From assembly GCA_016784425.1 (NCBI GenBank), contig JADHUQ010000116.1, positions 1 to 7,390 on the forward strand: 7,390 bases of DNA, in the 5' to 3' direction. The notes beneath the pieces were generated by a model. The model saw only the letters and a list, made by a program, of their open reading frames with translations. It did not search any database and was not told where the DNA came from. The position numbers and the translations under genes were made by a program. This document shows, one piece after another, positions 1-5,320 of this stretch. This DNA is from Candidatus Delongbacteria bacterium. Lineage in GTDB: Bacteria; CAIWAD01; BS150m-G50. Positions within the stretch are counted from its first letter, which is position 1. Each line of letters starts with the position of its first letter.

Positions 1-42
1 CAGACCGGAAAGCAGTAAGAGCAAGCTGCGCAGATAGTACAT
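1..42 (-). CDS. N-terminus of a probable secreted or membrane protein (cut by window edge)
   Basis: Only the first 14 codons are visible, reading MYYLRSLLLLLSGL from an ATG at 42-40. Two tyrosines and one arginine are followed by a run of leucines, which is the shape of a signal peptide or a first membrane segment. A strong Shine-Dalgarno GGAGG (51 to 47 on the minus strand) lies 4 bases before the ATG and is the main reason for calling a real start. The gene follows the selenoprotein gene on the same strand with a 72-base gap, so it may be the third gene of the exonuclease-selenoprotein unit. Nothing can be said about its function from this piece. Confidence 0.55.
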   Translation of the reverse strand, partial: MYYLRSLLLLLSGL

Positions 43-114
43 TAATCCTCCACTGGGGTCGGGCACGGGTGACACTACCCGGTTATTATGATGCTGCAGT
101 TACCTCAAAAGCAG

Positions 115-354
115 CTACAGGAGCTCCAGCAGCAGGTTGGTGATCTCCTGCCCTTCCGGGAAACGGCCGGTCTGCCGCTTGGTGTAAACGAGGCTGCCGT
201 CCAGCAGTACATCAAAGACACCACCATGTCCCGGCATCAGTTCAATATCGATATCAAGACTCTGCTTCAGCTTGAGACGGTTGATTTCATCAGACACAGC
301 CTGTGCCTGTGGCCGGTAGTTTCACTCACTGCAGTAGGTTATGGTCAATTTCAT
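115..354 (-). CDS. SelW/Rdx-family selenoprotein with in-frame TGA (Sec11)
   Basis: This is a 79-residue protein read through an in-frame TGA at 324-322, taken as selenocysteine. The N-terminus reads MKLTITYCSEUNYRPQAQA, so residues 8-11 form C-S-E-U, the CxxU redox motif of SelW/SelT/SelH (Rdx) proteins, after the usual first beta strand. The C-terminal half carries the family's other hallmarks: GHGGVFDVLLDG around residues 44-55, then a YTKRQTGRFPEG stretch and a final leucine-rich helix. The length matches small bacterial SelW-like proteins. The ATG at 354 is chosen because GAGGA lies 6 bases upstream and an in-frame TGA lies just before it. Reading from the next internal ATG would remove the first strand and the active site. 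A SECIS-like hairpin follows the TGA. Family members are thioredoxin-fold thiol/selenol redox proteins; the substrate is unknown. The gene starts 41 bases after the exonuclease stop, probably in one operon. Translation needs SelA, SelB, SelC and SelD elsewhere in the genome. Confidence 0.87.
291..309 (-). promoter_or_regulatory. Bacterial SECIS-like hairpin
   Basis: On the minus strand CAGGCACA pairs with TGTGTCTG (8 pairs, one of them G-U) around a GGC loop. The loop begins 20 bases after the TGA. Bacterial SECIS elements lie inside the coding region just downstream of the UGA, with a short stem and a G among the first two loop bases, which is what is seen here. SelB would bind this hairpin to direct selenocysteine insertion. 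No folding program was run. Confidence 0.65.
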
Positions 355-360
355 CAGTCA

Positions 361-365
361 TCCTC
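361..365 (-). promoter_or_regulatory. Ribosome binding site of the selenoprotein gene
   Basis: GAGGA on the minus strand lies 6 bases before the ATG at 354. It fixes the start upstream of the TGA codon and shows that the CxxU part is translated rather than being untranslated leader. Confidence 0.75.
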
Positions 366-395
366 ACAGGTTGAGTTAAGTTCTGTATCACATTC

Positions 396-1130
396 TTAGC
401 CTGAGCCTGTCAGCCAGGGCATGGTGAAATTTACCCGGCGATAGAGTTGCCAGGTAGCCAGGACATCGCGCAGATTATAGGCGGCAATCTCGGCGATTCT
501 ACCCTCACGCCAGTAGGCAGCCACCTCCGCGCCGGTAATCCCTTCATCTTTGGGATTGATCGCACCGACCGCTTCCGCCCAGGTTTCCAGATTGAACCTG
601 CGGCTGGCGCTGAAAAATGTCAACACCTCCAGCAGGTCAAAATGCGACTTCAACCCGTAAAAACGGGAGGGCATCAGGTCACGGCTGGCCTTCACACCAT
701 GTATCACGGAACGCTGCAACAGAAAGGGGGCGTCAAATCCCCGGCCATTGAAAGTGATAATGCGATCATATGCGGCAATACCTTTCCAGAAGGTTTCCAG
801 CATCACCTGCTCACTCCCGCCGATCGGTTCCCGTAAACGCACCCCCGGGTAAGGTGAGGGGAGCGCAGGTATACTGCCGCTGGAGTCGTTGTAGATAATG
901 GTGGCTTCGCCGGCCAGCTCCCCGGCTGCAGTCCGTGGTGCCGAGTCGTCAGGCTTGAAAAGAGCGATCGAAACAATTTCACCGAAGGGAGCCCAGAGCC
1001 CTGTTTTCTTTTTCGTCTCCTCCTGTTCTGCTGTGGTCTGGTTCCAGCGTAACAGGTACTCCCGGGTGGAGACAGAGAGCTCCTCAAACGGAACACCCGC
1101 TGTTTCGATGTCGAGTACGATGCATTTCAT
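396..1130 (-). CDS. DEDDy-type 3'-5' exonuclease, RNase H-like fold (PolB-exonuclease-related)
   Basis: This 244-residue cytoplasmic protein has the three motifs of DnaQ-superfamily 3'-5' exonucleases. Exo I is MKCIVLDIETAG with acidic residues D7 and E9. Exo II is NGRGFD with N128 and D133. Exo III is YNLRD with Y218 and D222, the YxxxD form that defines the DEDDy group. A HFDLLEVL segment between Exo II and Exo III is also usual in bacterial proteins related to the DNA polymerase B exonuclease domain (Pfam PF10108/PF13482 type). Four acidic residues should bind two metal ions that hydrolyse the 3'-terminal nucleotide of DNA or RNA; the physiological substrate is unknown. There is no polymerase domain, so it acts alone or in trans. 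The ATG at 1130 is preferred to in-frame upstream starts because GGAGG precedes it by 5 bases and DIE follows directly. It is the first gene of a unit continuing into the selenoprotein gene, and is divergent from the YgfK-like gene. Confidence 0.85.
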   Translation of the reverse strand: MKCIVLDIETAGVPFEELSVSTREYLLRWNQTTAEQEETKKKTGLWAPFGEIVSIALFKPDDSAPRTAAGELAGEATIIYNDSSGSIPALPSPYPGVRLREPIGGSEQVMLETFWKGIAAYDRIITFNGRGFDAPFLLQRSVIHGVKASRDLMPSRFYGLKSHFDLLEVLTFFSASRRFNLETWAEAVGAINPKDEGITGAEVAAYWREGRIAEIAAYNLRDVLATWQLYRRVNFTMPWLTGSG

Positions 1131-1135
1131 ACTGG

Positions 1136-1140
1136 CCTCC
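1136..1140 (-). promoter_or_regulatory. Ribosome binding site of the exonuclease gene
   Basis: A perfect GGAGG on the minus strand lies 5 bases before the ATG at 1130. It rules in favour of this start over the in-frame open stretch extending 15 codons further upstream. Confidence 0.75.
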
Positions 1141-1146
1141 GTTCGA

Positions 1147-1175
1147 ATAATAGCAGCTGGGCCGTTCATTTGCAA
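1147..1175 (-). promoter_or_regulatory. Candidate sigma70-type promoter of the exonuclease-selenoprotein unit
   Basis: On the minus strand a -35 box TTGCAA (1175-1170, 4 of 6 consensus bases) and a -10 box TATTAT (1152-1147, 5 of 6) are separated by the ideal 17 bases. The predicted transcript start falls near 1140-1142, right at the Shine-Dalgarno, so the leader would be only about 10-12 bases. That short leader lowers confidence. Confidence 0.4.
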
Positions 1176-1186
1176 GCGGACGGGAA

Positions 1187-1206
1187 GTGTGATTGCATCT
1201 TCACAC
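1187..1206. promoter_or_regulatory. Operator-like dyad GTGTGA-N8-TCACAC in the divergent promoter region
   Basis: This is a perfect 6-base inverted repeat with an 8-base spacer, centred between 1196 and 1197, in the 120 bases separating the two divergent units. The half-sites resemble those of CRP/FNR-family regulators (TGTGA and TCACA), but CRP sites normally have a 6-base spacer, so the protein may be different. Its position would let one regulator affect both directions. Binding is inferred from symmetry and position only. Confidence 0.35.
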
Positions 1207-1221
1207 CCGGCTGGCTACTTT
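1193..1221 (+). promoter_or_regulatory. Weak candidate promoter of the YgfK-like gene
   Basis: TTGCAT (1193-1198) and TACTTT (1216-1221) are spaced by 17 bases, each with 3 of 6 consensus bases. The -35 box sits inside the dyad at 1187-1206, as expected if the gene depends on a regulator there. An alternative -10 box, TACTAT at 1231-1236, has no partner at the right distance. This is a weak call. Confidence 0.2.
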
Positions 1222-1237
1222 GGGTGCAGCTACTATT

Positions 1238-1242
1238 GAGGA
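1238..1242 (+). promoter_or_regulatory. Ribosome binding site that decides the YgfK-like start
   Basis: GAGGA lies 8 bases before the ATG at 1251. The nearer in-frame ATG at 1242 overlaps this site and so cannot use it. An in-frame TTG at 1170 would add 27 residues but has no such site. Confidence 0.65.
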
Positions 1243-1250
1243 TGAAGATT

Positions 1251-4200
1251 ATGCCTGCAAACACCGACCGCCTGCAACCGCTTTCCCTGCGACAACTGCT
1301 GCACTGGATCAAAGCTGAATATGAACAGCATGGCTCCCTGTTCGGTATTCCGTCCTCCCGGTTCAGTCACACGGTCGGCAACTGGAGTTGGGCTGGCAAC
1401 AGGTGCGCCCTACCCTTGGGACCGGCAGCCGGGCCGCATACCCAGTTGACGCAGAATATTCTCACCGCCTATCTGTGCGGCGGGCGTTTCTTTGAACTGA
1501 AGACCGTTCAGCAACTGGACGCGCTGGTGATTGAAAAACCCTGTATTGATGCGGATGATGAAGGCTACAACAGCGAGTGGTCAACGGAGCTTTCACTGCA
1601 GTTGGCCCGGGAGGAGTACACCAAAGCCTGGTTGCTGCTTCCCTTGCTGCAGGAGCTGCTCCAGCCGGGCGGGAGTCTGGAGCCCGATTACATCTTCAAC
1701 ATCAGTGTGGGTTATGATCTGGCTGGCATCCAGTCACCGGCAGTTGACCGCTTCATCCAGCAGATGCAGGATGCCGCTGGTGAACCGATGTTCGAGCAGA
1801 TGCGTGATACAATCCTGGAAGAACTCAAGCTGTTTGTCGATTGGGGTCAACTGGACAACGCCCGCCTGCTCGAGCGTATCAGGGGTGTTGACAGCTGTGT
1901 CACCCGATCGGTAACCCTGTCGACCATGCATGGTTGCCCCCCCGCTGAAATCGAAGCCATCGCCCTCTACCTGCTGCAGGAGAAACAGCTGGATACCGTT
2001 ATCAAACTGAACCCGACCCTGCTGGGTGAAGAACGGGTGCGGGAGCTGCTCCAGAGTTGCGGTTATGGTTACCTGGAACTGTCACCGCAGACCTTTACCG
2101 CCGATCTGGATTTTGCCGGGGGACTGGACCTGCTCAAGCGGCTGCAGGAGCAGGCTGCGCTTGCAAGGCGTTTTTTCGGAGTCAAACTGAGCAACACACT
2201 GCCGGTAGGCAACACCCTCCGGCGTTTACCCGGCAGGGAAGTCTACCTGTCGGGGCGGGCGCTCTACCCCCTGACCGTCAACCTGGCGGCATCATTGGCT
2301 GCAGCCTTTGATGGTGCCCTGCCCCTGTCCTTTTCCGGCGGAGCGACTGCCCTCAACCTGGCCAGCCTGCTGCGCTGCGGTATCCAGCCGGTAACAGTGG
2401 TTACCGATCTGCTCAAACCGGGTGGTTATCTGCGTCTGGCGGATATGGCCATTGTGGCACAGGAAGCGCTGCAGGACAGGCTGCCCTCACAGGTTGATCC
2501 TGCAGCTGTCGCACAGCTGGCAGCGGCGGCTACCGGGGAACGGCTGCTGCAGAAATCACTGCGGGAGGACAGTAATCCCCGTTTCAAGACAGCCTTACCG
2601 TCGTTTGACTGCCTGATCACTCCCTGTCGGGAGGCCTGCCCCATCCAGCAGGATGTCCCCGGCTATCTGCGCCTGATGGAACAGAAGCGGCTTGTTGAAG
2701 CGTTGTCACTGATCCTTGACCACAATCCACTGCCACATATCACCGGTTATATCTGCGATCATCAGTGCATGTCTGCCTGTACCCGGCAGTTTTACGAGGA
2801 GCCACTTTTGATCCGGGATATCAAGCGACTGGCCGCAGCTGGGGGCAGCAACAGCCTGTTGTCACAACTGGCGACGCCCCTCAAACGGGGTAGTACACCA
2901 GTAGCCATTATCGGCGCTGGACCGGCCGGTCTGGCGGCGGCAGCTTTCCTGCGCCGTGCCGGAATCCCGGTGACCCTCTTTGAGCAGAGGGAGGCAGCCG
3001 GTGGTATGGTTCAGCATGTGATTCCTGCTTTTCGACTGCCGGCATCTGCGATCAGGCAGGATATCGATCTGTTGACCGCATTGGGGGTTGAGTTTGTTTT
3101 CAATGCAGGCGCAGAGTTCAACCTCACTCAGATCCTCGCTGAAGGTTACAATCAGGTAGTGCTGGCACTGGGTGCCACCCGGGGGAGACTTTTGGAACTT
3201 CCGGGTGAAGCGCTGCCGGTCCTGGACGCGGTTGAGTTCCTGACTGCCTGTCACGCTGAGGAACCACCGGGTGAGGTGCGTGGCCGGGTAGTTGTGGTGG
3301 GTGGTGGTAACACCGCTATGGACAGTGCGCGGGTGGCCTGCCGTTTACCAGCGGTCACCACAGTCACGATTGTCTATCGGCGTACCGAGGCACAGATGCC
3401 GGCCGACCGGGAGGAATACCACGCTGCCCGCAAAGATGGTGTCAGCTGGCGGGAACTGCTGGCTCCAGTTGCATCTTGGGCTGAAACGTTGGTCTGCCAG
3501 CCGCAGCGTTTGCTCGAGGTGGGTGAAGATGGTCGCCAGCGCGTGGGACCTGCAGAGGCTGAGGAGGTGTTGCTGGCCTGTGATACAGTAATCGCGGCCA
3601 TCGGGGAGGTTGTCGACCCGACTGTGCTCAAAGCCAATGCAGTCGCGTTGACTGCCAACGACACAATCCAGGTTGCACCAGACACCCTGGCAACCTCCCG
3701 GGCACAGGTGTACGCCGCCGGTGATGCGCGGCGCGGTCCCGCCACTGTGGTAGAGGCAATCGCCGACGGCCGCAAGGTAGCCGAATCTATCCTGGCGGAA
3801 CAGGGCGTCAGCTTACCCTTCTTTCCCCCGGCAGCGGTGAAAGCTTTTCCGGAACCGCTGACCGAACTCTATCATCGTCGTGGCCACCTGCAGCAGGCAG
3901 CAGCACAGCCGTTGACAGTGAGCGATTCTGTGCAGGAGGCCCGGCGTTGTCTGGCCTGCGACCAGCTTTGTAACCGTTGCGTTGATGTCTGTCCCAACCG
4001 TGCCAACATAGCCCTGGATCTGGAGTGGGCGGCAAATTTCCGTGACCGGTTTCAGATCCTGCACCTCGAGGGGCTTTGCAACGAATGCGGCAATTGTGTC
4101 ACGTTCTGTCCTCACGAGGGAGCACCCTGGCGAGACAAACCGACCCTGTTTTCCGACGAAGCTGCTTTCAACGCTTCCACTACCCCCGGATTTCTCCTGC

Positions 4201-4397
4201 TGGAGGACAGGCCGGAAAGCCACCGTCGTTATCGCATCAGATTGGACGAGCTGCTGGAGGAGATCACCCTGCAGCATGATGGATCGGTTATGGAACCGGG
4301 TGTCGTCGCAATCCTGGGGGAGCTCCCCGGGGGAAAACAGCTACTCCAGCTGCTGCAGCTGCTACATTCGTCATATGATTACCTGTTGCCCGGTTAA
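1251..4397 (+). CDS. ygfK: YgfK-family oxidoreductase (putative selenate reductase Fe-S/flavin subunit)
   Basis: This 1,048-residue protein aligns along its whole length with remembered E. coli YgfK (about 1,030 residues). Residues 1 to about 440 are a dihydroorotate-dehydrogenase-like barrel, with GPAAGPHTQL from G57, TMHGCPP at 225-231 and KLNPTLLG from K252. Next is a GltD-type [4Fe-4S] region with Cys 454, 459, 463, 502, 506 and 510. A FAD fold follows (GAGPAG at 555-560), then an NAD(P) fold (GGGNTAMD from 684, with YRR after it suggesting NADPH) and the closing GD motif at 824-825. Near the C-terminus a ferredoxin-like pair of clusters uses Cys 900, 903, 907, 910, 914, 943, 946, 949 and 953. 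The layout predicts cytoplasmic electron transfer from a pyridine nucleotide through FAD and Fe-S centres to a partner enzyme. In E. coli the gene is genetically linked to selenate reduction and lies in a cluster tied to anaerobic purine breakdown; no direct activity is established. All visible cofactor motifs are intact. It is the first gene of a probable operon with the VOC-nitroreductase gene. Confidence 0.92.
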   Translation: MPANTDRLQPLSLRQLLHWIKAEYEQHGSLFGIPSSRFSHTVGNWSWAGNRCALPLGPAAGPHTQLTQNILTAYLCGGRFFELKTVQQLDALVIEKPCIDADDEGYNSEWSTELSLQLAREEYTKAWLLLPLLQELLQPGGSLEPDYIFNISVGYDLAGIQSPAVDRFIQQMQDAAGEPMFEQMRDTILEELKLFVDWGQLDNARLLERIRGVDSCVTRSVTLSTMHGCPPAEIEAIALYLLQEKQLDTVIKLNPTLLGEERVRELLQSCGYGYLELSPQTFTADLDFAGGLDLLKRLQEQAALARRFFGVKLSNTLPVGNTLRRLPGREVYLSGRALYPLTVNLAASLAAAFDGALPLSFSGGATALNLASLLRCGIQPVTVVTDLLKPGGYLRLADMAIVAQEALQDRLPSQVDPAAVAQLAAAATGERLLQKSLREDSNPRFKTALPSFDCLITPCREACPIQQDVPGYLRLMEQKRLVEALSLILDHNPLPHITGYICDHQCMSACTRQFYEEPLLIRDIKRLAAAGGSNSLLSQLATPLKRGSTPVAIIGAGPAGLAAAAFLRRAGIPVTLFEQREAAGGMVQHVIPAFRLPASAIRQDIDLLTALGVEFVFNAGAEFNLTQILAEGYNQVVLALGATRGRLLELPGEALPVLDAVEFLTACHAEEPPGEVRGRVVVVGGGNTAMDSARVACRLPAVTTVTIVYRRTEAQMPADREEYHAARKDGVSWRELLAPVASWAETLVCQPQRLLEVGEDGRQRVGPAEAEEVLLACDTVIAAIGEVVDPTVLKANAVALTANDTIQVAPDTLATSRAQVYAAGDARRGPATVVEAIADGRKVAESILAEQGVSLPFFPPAAVKAFPEPLTELYHRRGHLQQAAAQPLTVSDSVQEARRCLACDQLCNRCVDVCPNRANIALDLEWAANFRDRFQILHLEGLCNECGNCVTFCPHEGAPWRDKPTLFSDEAAFNASTTPGFLLLEDRPESHRRYRIRLDELLEEITLQHDGSVMEPGVVAILGELPGGKQLLQLLQLLHSSYDYLLPG

Positions 4398-4416
4398 CGG
4401 CAGCACACCATTCAGT

Positions 4417-4422
4417 GGGGAG
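4417..4422 (+). promoter_or_regulatory. Ribosome binding site of the VOC-nitroreductase gene
   Basis: GGGGAG lies 3 bases before the ATG at 4426, closer than usual but purine-rich. The alternative in-frame ATG at 4375, inside the end of the preceding gene, has no such site. Confidence 0.5.
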
Positions 4423-4425
4423 AGC

Positions 4426-5265
4426 ATGTCGGGGATTATCTTCTACGGCACCGGTGACCTGGAAAAACTGCGCAGCTTCTACTGTAGACAACTGGGTCTG
4501 GCGGTAGTGCTGGAACAGGCGGATTGTCTGCTGCTGCAACAGGGCAACCTGGCGCTCGGTTTCTGTACCAGAGCGGAGGTTGAGACGGCTGGGATTATCT
4601 GCTTTGTGCTGGTTTCAGAGACCCAGGTCGATGAAATGTATCACACCTTGAAGGCAACTGCTGAAAATCCTCCCGGCAAGAACGAGCGCTATGGTATCTA
4701 TCACTTCTTCGCCAGGGACCCGGAGGGGCGACGCCTGGAATTTCAGTACTTCCTGGAAAAGGTTCCCGGGTTGCTTACCGGTAGCGAGCTGTTGATTACC
4801 CGCCGCAGCGTGCGTGAGTTTCGTGATACACCGGTCAGCCCCGAGCAGATCACCGACCTCCTGGAACTGTGCCGCTGGGCACCCTCCTCCCGTAACCAGC
4901 AACCCTGCAGTTACACCGTCATTCGGAACCGCCGCGTAATCACCTCCCTGGCGGAGGAGAGGGGCAACTCCAGCGTTCCCATCGGCAGGGCACCGCTGGC
5001 GGTGGCGGTTTCAACTGATCCGGAGCTTTCCAGGCGCTATCTCCAGGACGGCTGTATCGGTGCAACTTATCTACTGCTGGCTGCACAGGCTCTCGGTCTT
5101 GGCACCTGCTGGATAGCGGACATGGATCGCGAACACGTCAAAGACCTTCTGGGATTACCGCTCAACCACTATATCGCCACGGTAACGCCGCTCGGTGTCC
5201 CAGCTGCAACACCCCCTGTCCCGCTGCGAAACCCGCTCAATGATCACTTACGCTGGATCGAGTAG
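4426..5265 (+). CDS. VOC (glyoxalase-fold) domain fused to a nitroreductase-family domain
   Basis: This 279-residue two-domain protein is cytoplasmic, with no signal peptide or membrane segment. Residues 1 to about 115 resemble a single VOC/bleomycin-resistance module: a first strand followed by DLEKLRSFYCRQLGL, and an ending RDPEGRRLEFQYF. E105 sits where many VOC enzymes have a metal ligand, but the first-strand His/Gln ligand position appears to be Ile, so metal catalysis is doubtful. Residues about 120-279 are a compact nitroreductase domain. It has the FMN-binding RRSVREF (R126 onward), WAPSSRNQQP (W151-P160) and, near the end, ALGLGTCWIADMD with a closing LGVPA. Such enzymes use FMN and NAD(P)H to reduce nitro compounds, quinones, flavins or enones, generally as dimers. 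A single VOC module may bind the substrate or dimerise. The gene begins 28 bases after the YgfK-like gene and is probably co-transcribed, so it may receive electrons from, or act beside, that oxidoreductase. The substrate is not recognisable. Start at 4426 fits the normal VOC N-terminus. Confidence 0.85.
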   Translation: MSGIIFYGTGDLEKLRSFYCRQLGLAVVLEQADCLLLQQGNLALGFCTRAEVETAGIICFVLVSETQVDEMYHTLKATAENPPGKNERYGIYHFFARDPEGRRLEFQYFLEKVPGLLTGSELLITRRSVREFRDTPVSPEQITDLLELCRWAPSSRNQQPCSYTVIRNRRVITSLAEERGNSSVPIGRAPLAVAVSTDPELSRRYLQDGCIGATYLLLAAQALGLGTCWIADMDREHVKDLLGLPLNHYIATVTPLGVPAATPPVPLRNPLNDHLRWIE

Positions 5266-5320
5266 GATAGCCAGGTCGTTGCGGTCGTCTTAACGGGAAA
5301 ATTGATGTGTGTGAGGAGCG

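Noticed and set aside
66..81. Inverted repeat CGGGT-N6-ACCCG between the selenoprotein stop and the next gene, considered as a terminator.
   Set aside because: The stem has only 5 pairs and no run of T follows on either strand.
85..113. A CATAAT box on the minus strand, considered as a promoter for the gene starting at 42.
   Set aside because: No acceptable -35 box lies 16-18 bases upstream.
115..297. A 60-codon minus-strand frame starting at an internal ATG (MSDEINR).
   Set aside because: It is the C-terminal part of the selenoprotein after the TGA. It lacks the first strand and active site, and the better start with a ribosome binding site is at 354.
115..354. Reading the TGA at 324-322 as a nonsense mutation, making a pseudogene.
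   Set aside because: The TGA falls exactly at the family's redox-active U/C position, a SECIS-like hairpin follows, and the rest of the frame is intact.
1170..1250. A 27-codon upstream extension of the YgfK-like gene from a TTG at 1170.
   Set aside because: It has no ribosome binding site, does not resemble the family N-terminus, and overlaps the promoter region. The ATG at 1251 fits better.
4336..4366. CTGCAG-rich repeated words near the end of the YgfK-like gene.
   Set aside because: They encode a Leu/Gln-rich helix close to the C-terminus, and codon bias explains the repetition.
4375..4425. An earlier ATG for the VOC-nitroreductase gene overlapping the end of the YgfK-like gene.
   Set aside because: There is no ribosome binding site, and the added residues do not fit a VOC N-terminus. 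The earlier part of that frame is only a shadow of the YgfK-like gene.
5266..5320. The convergent gap, searched for a bidirectional terminator.
   Set aside because: No hairpin followed by a T-run was found. The pair of GGTCGT words is a direct repeat, not an inverted one.
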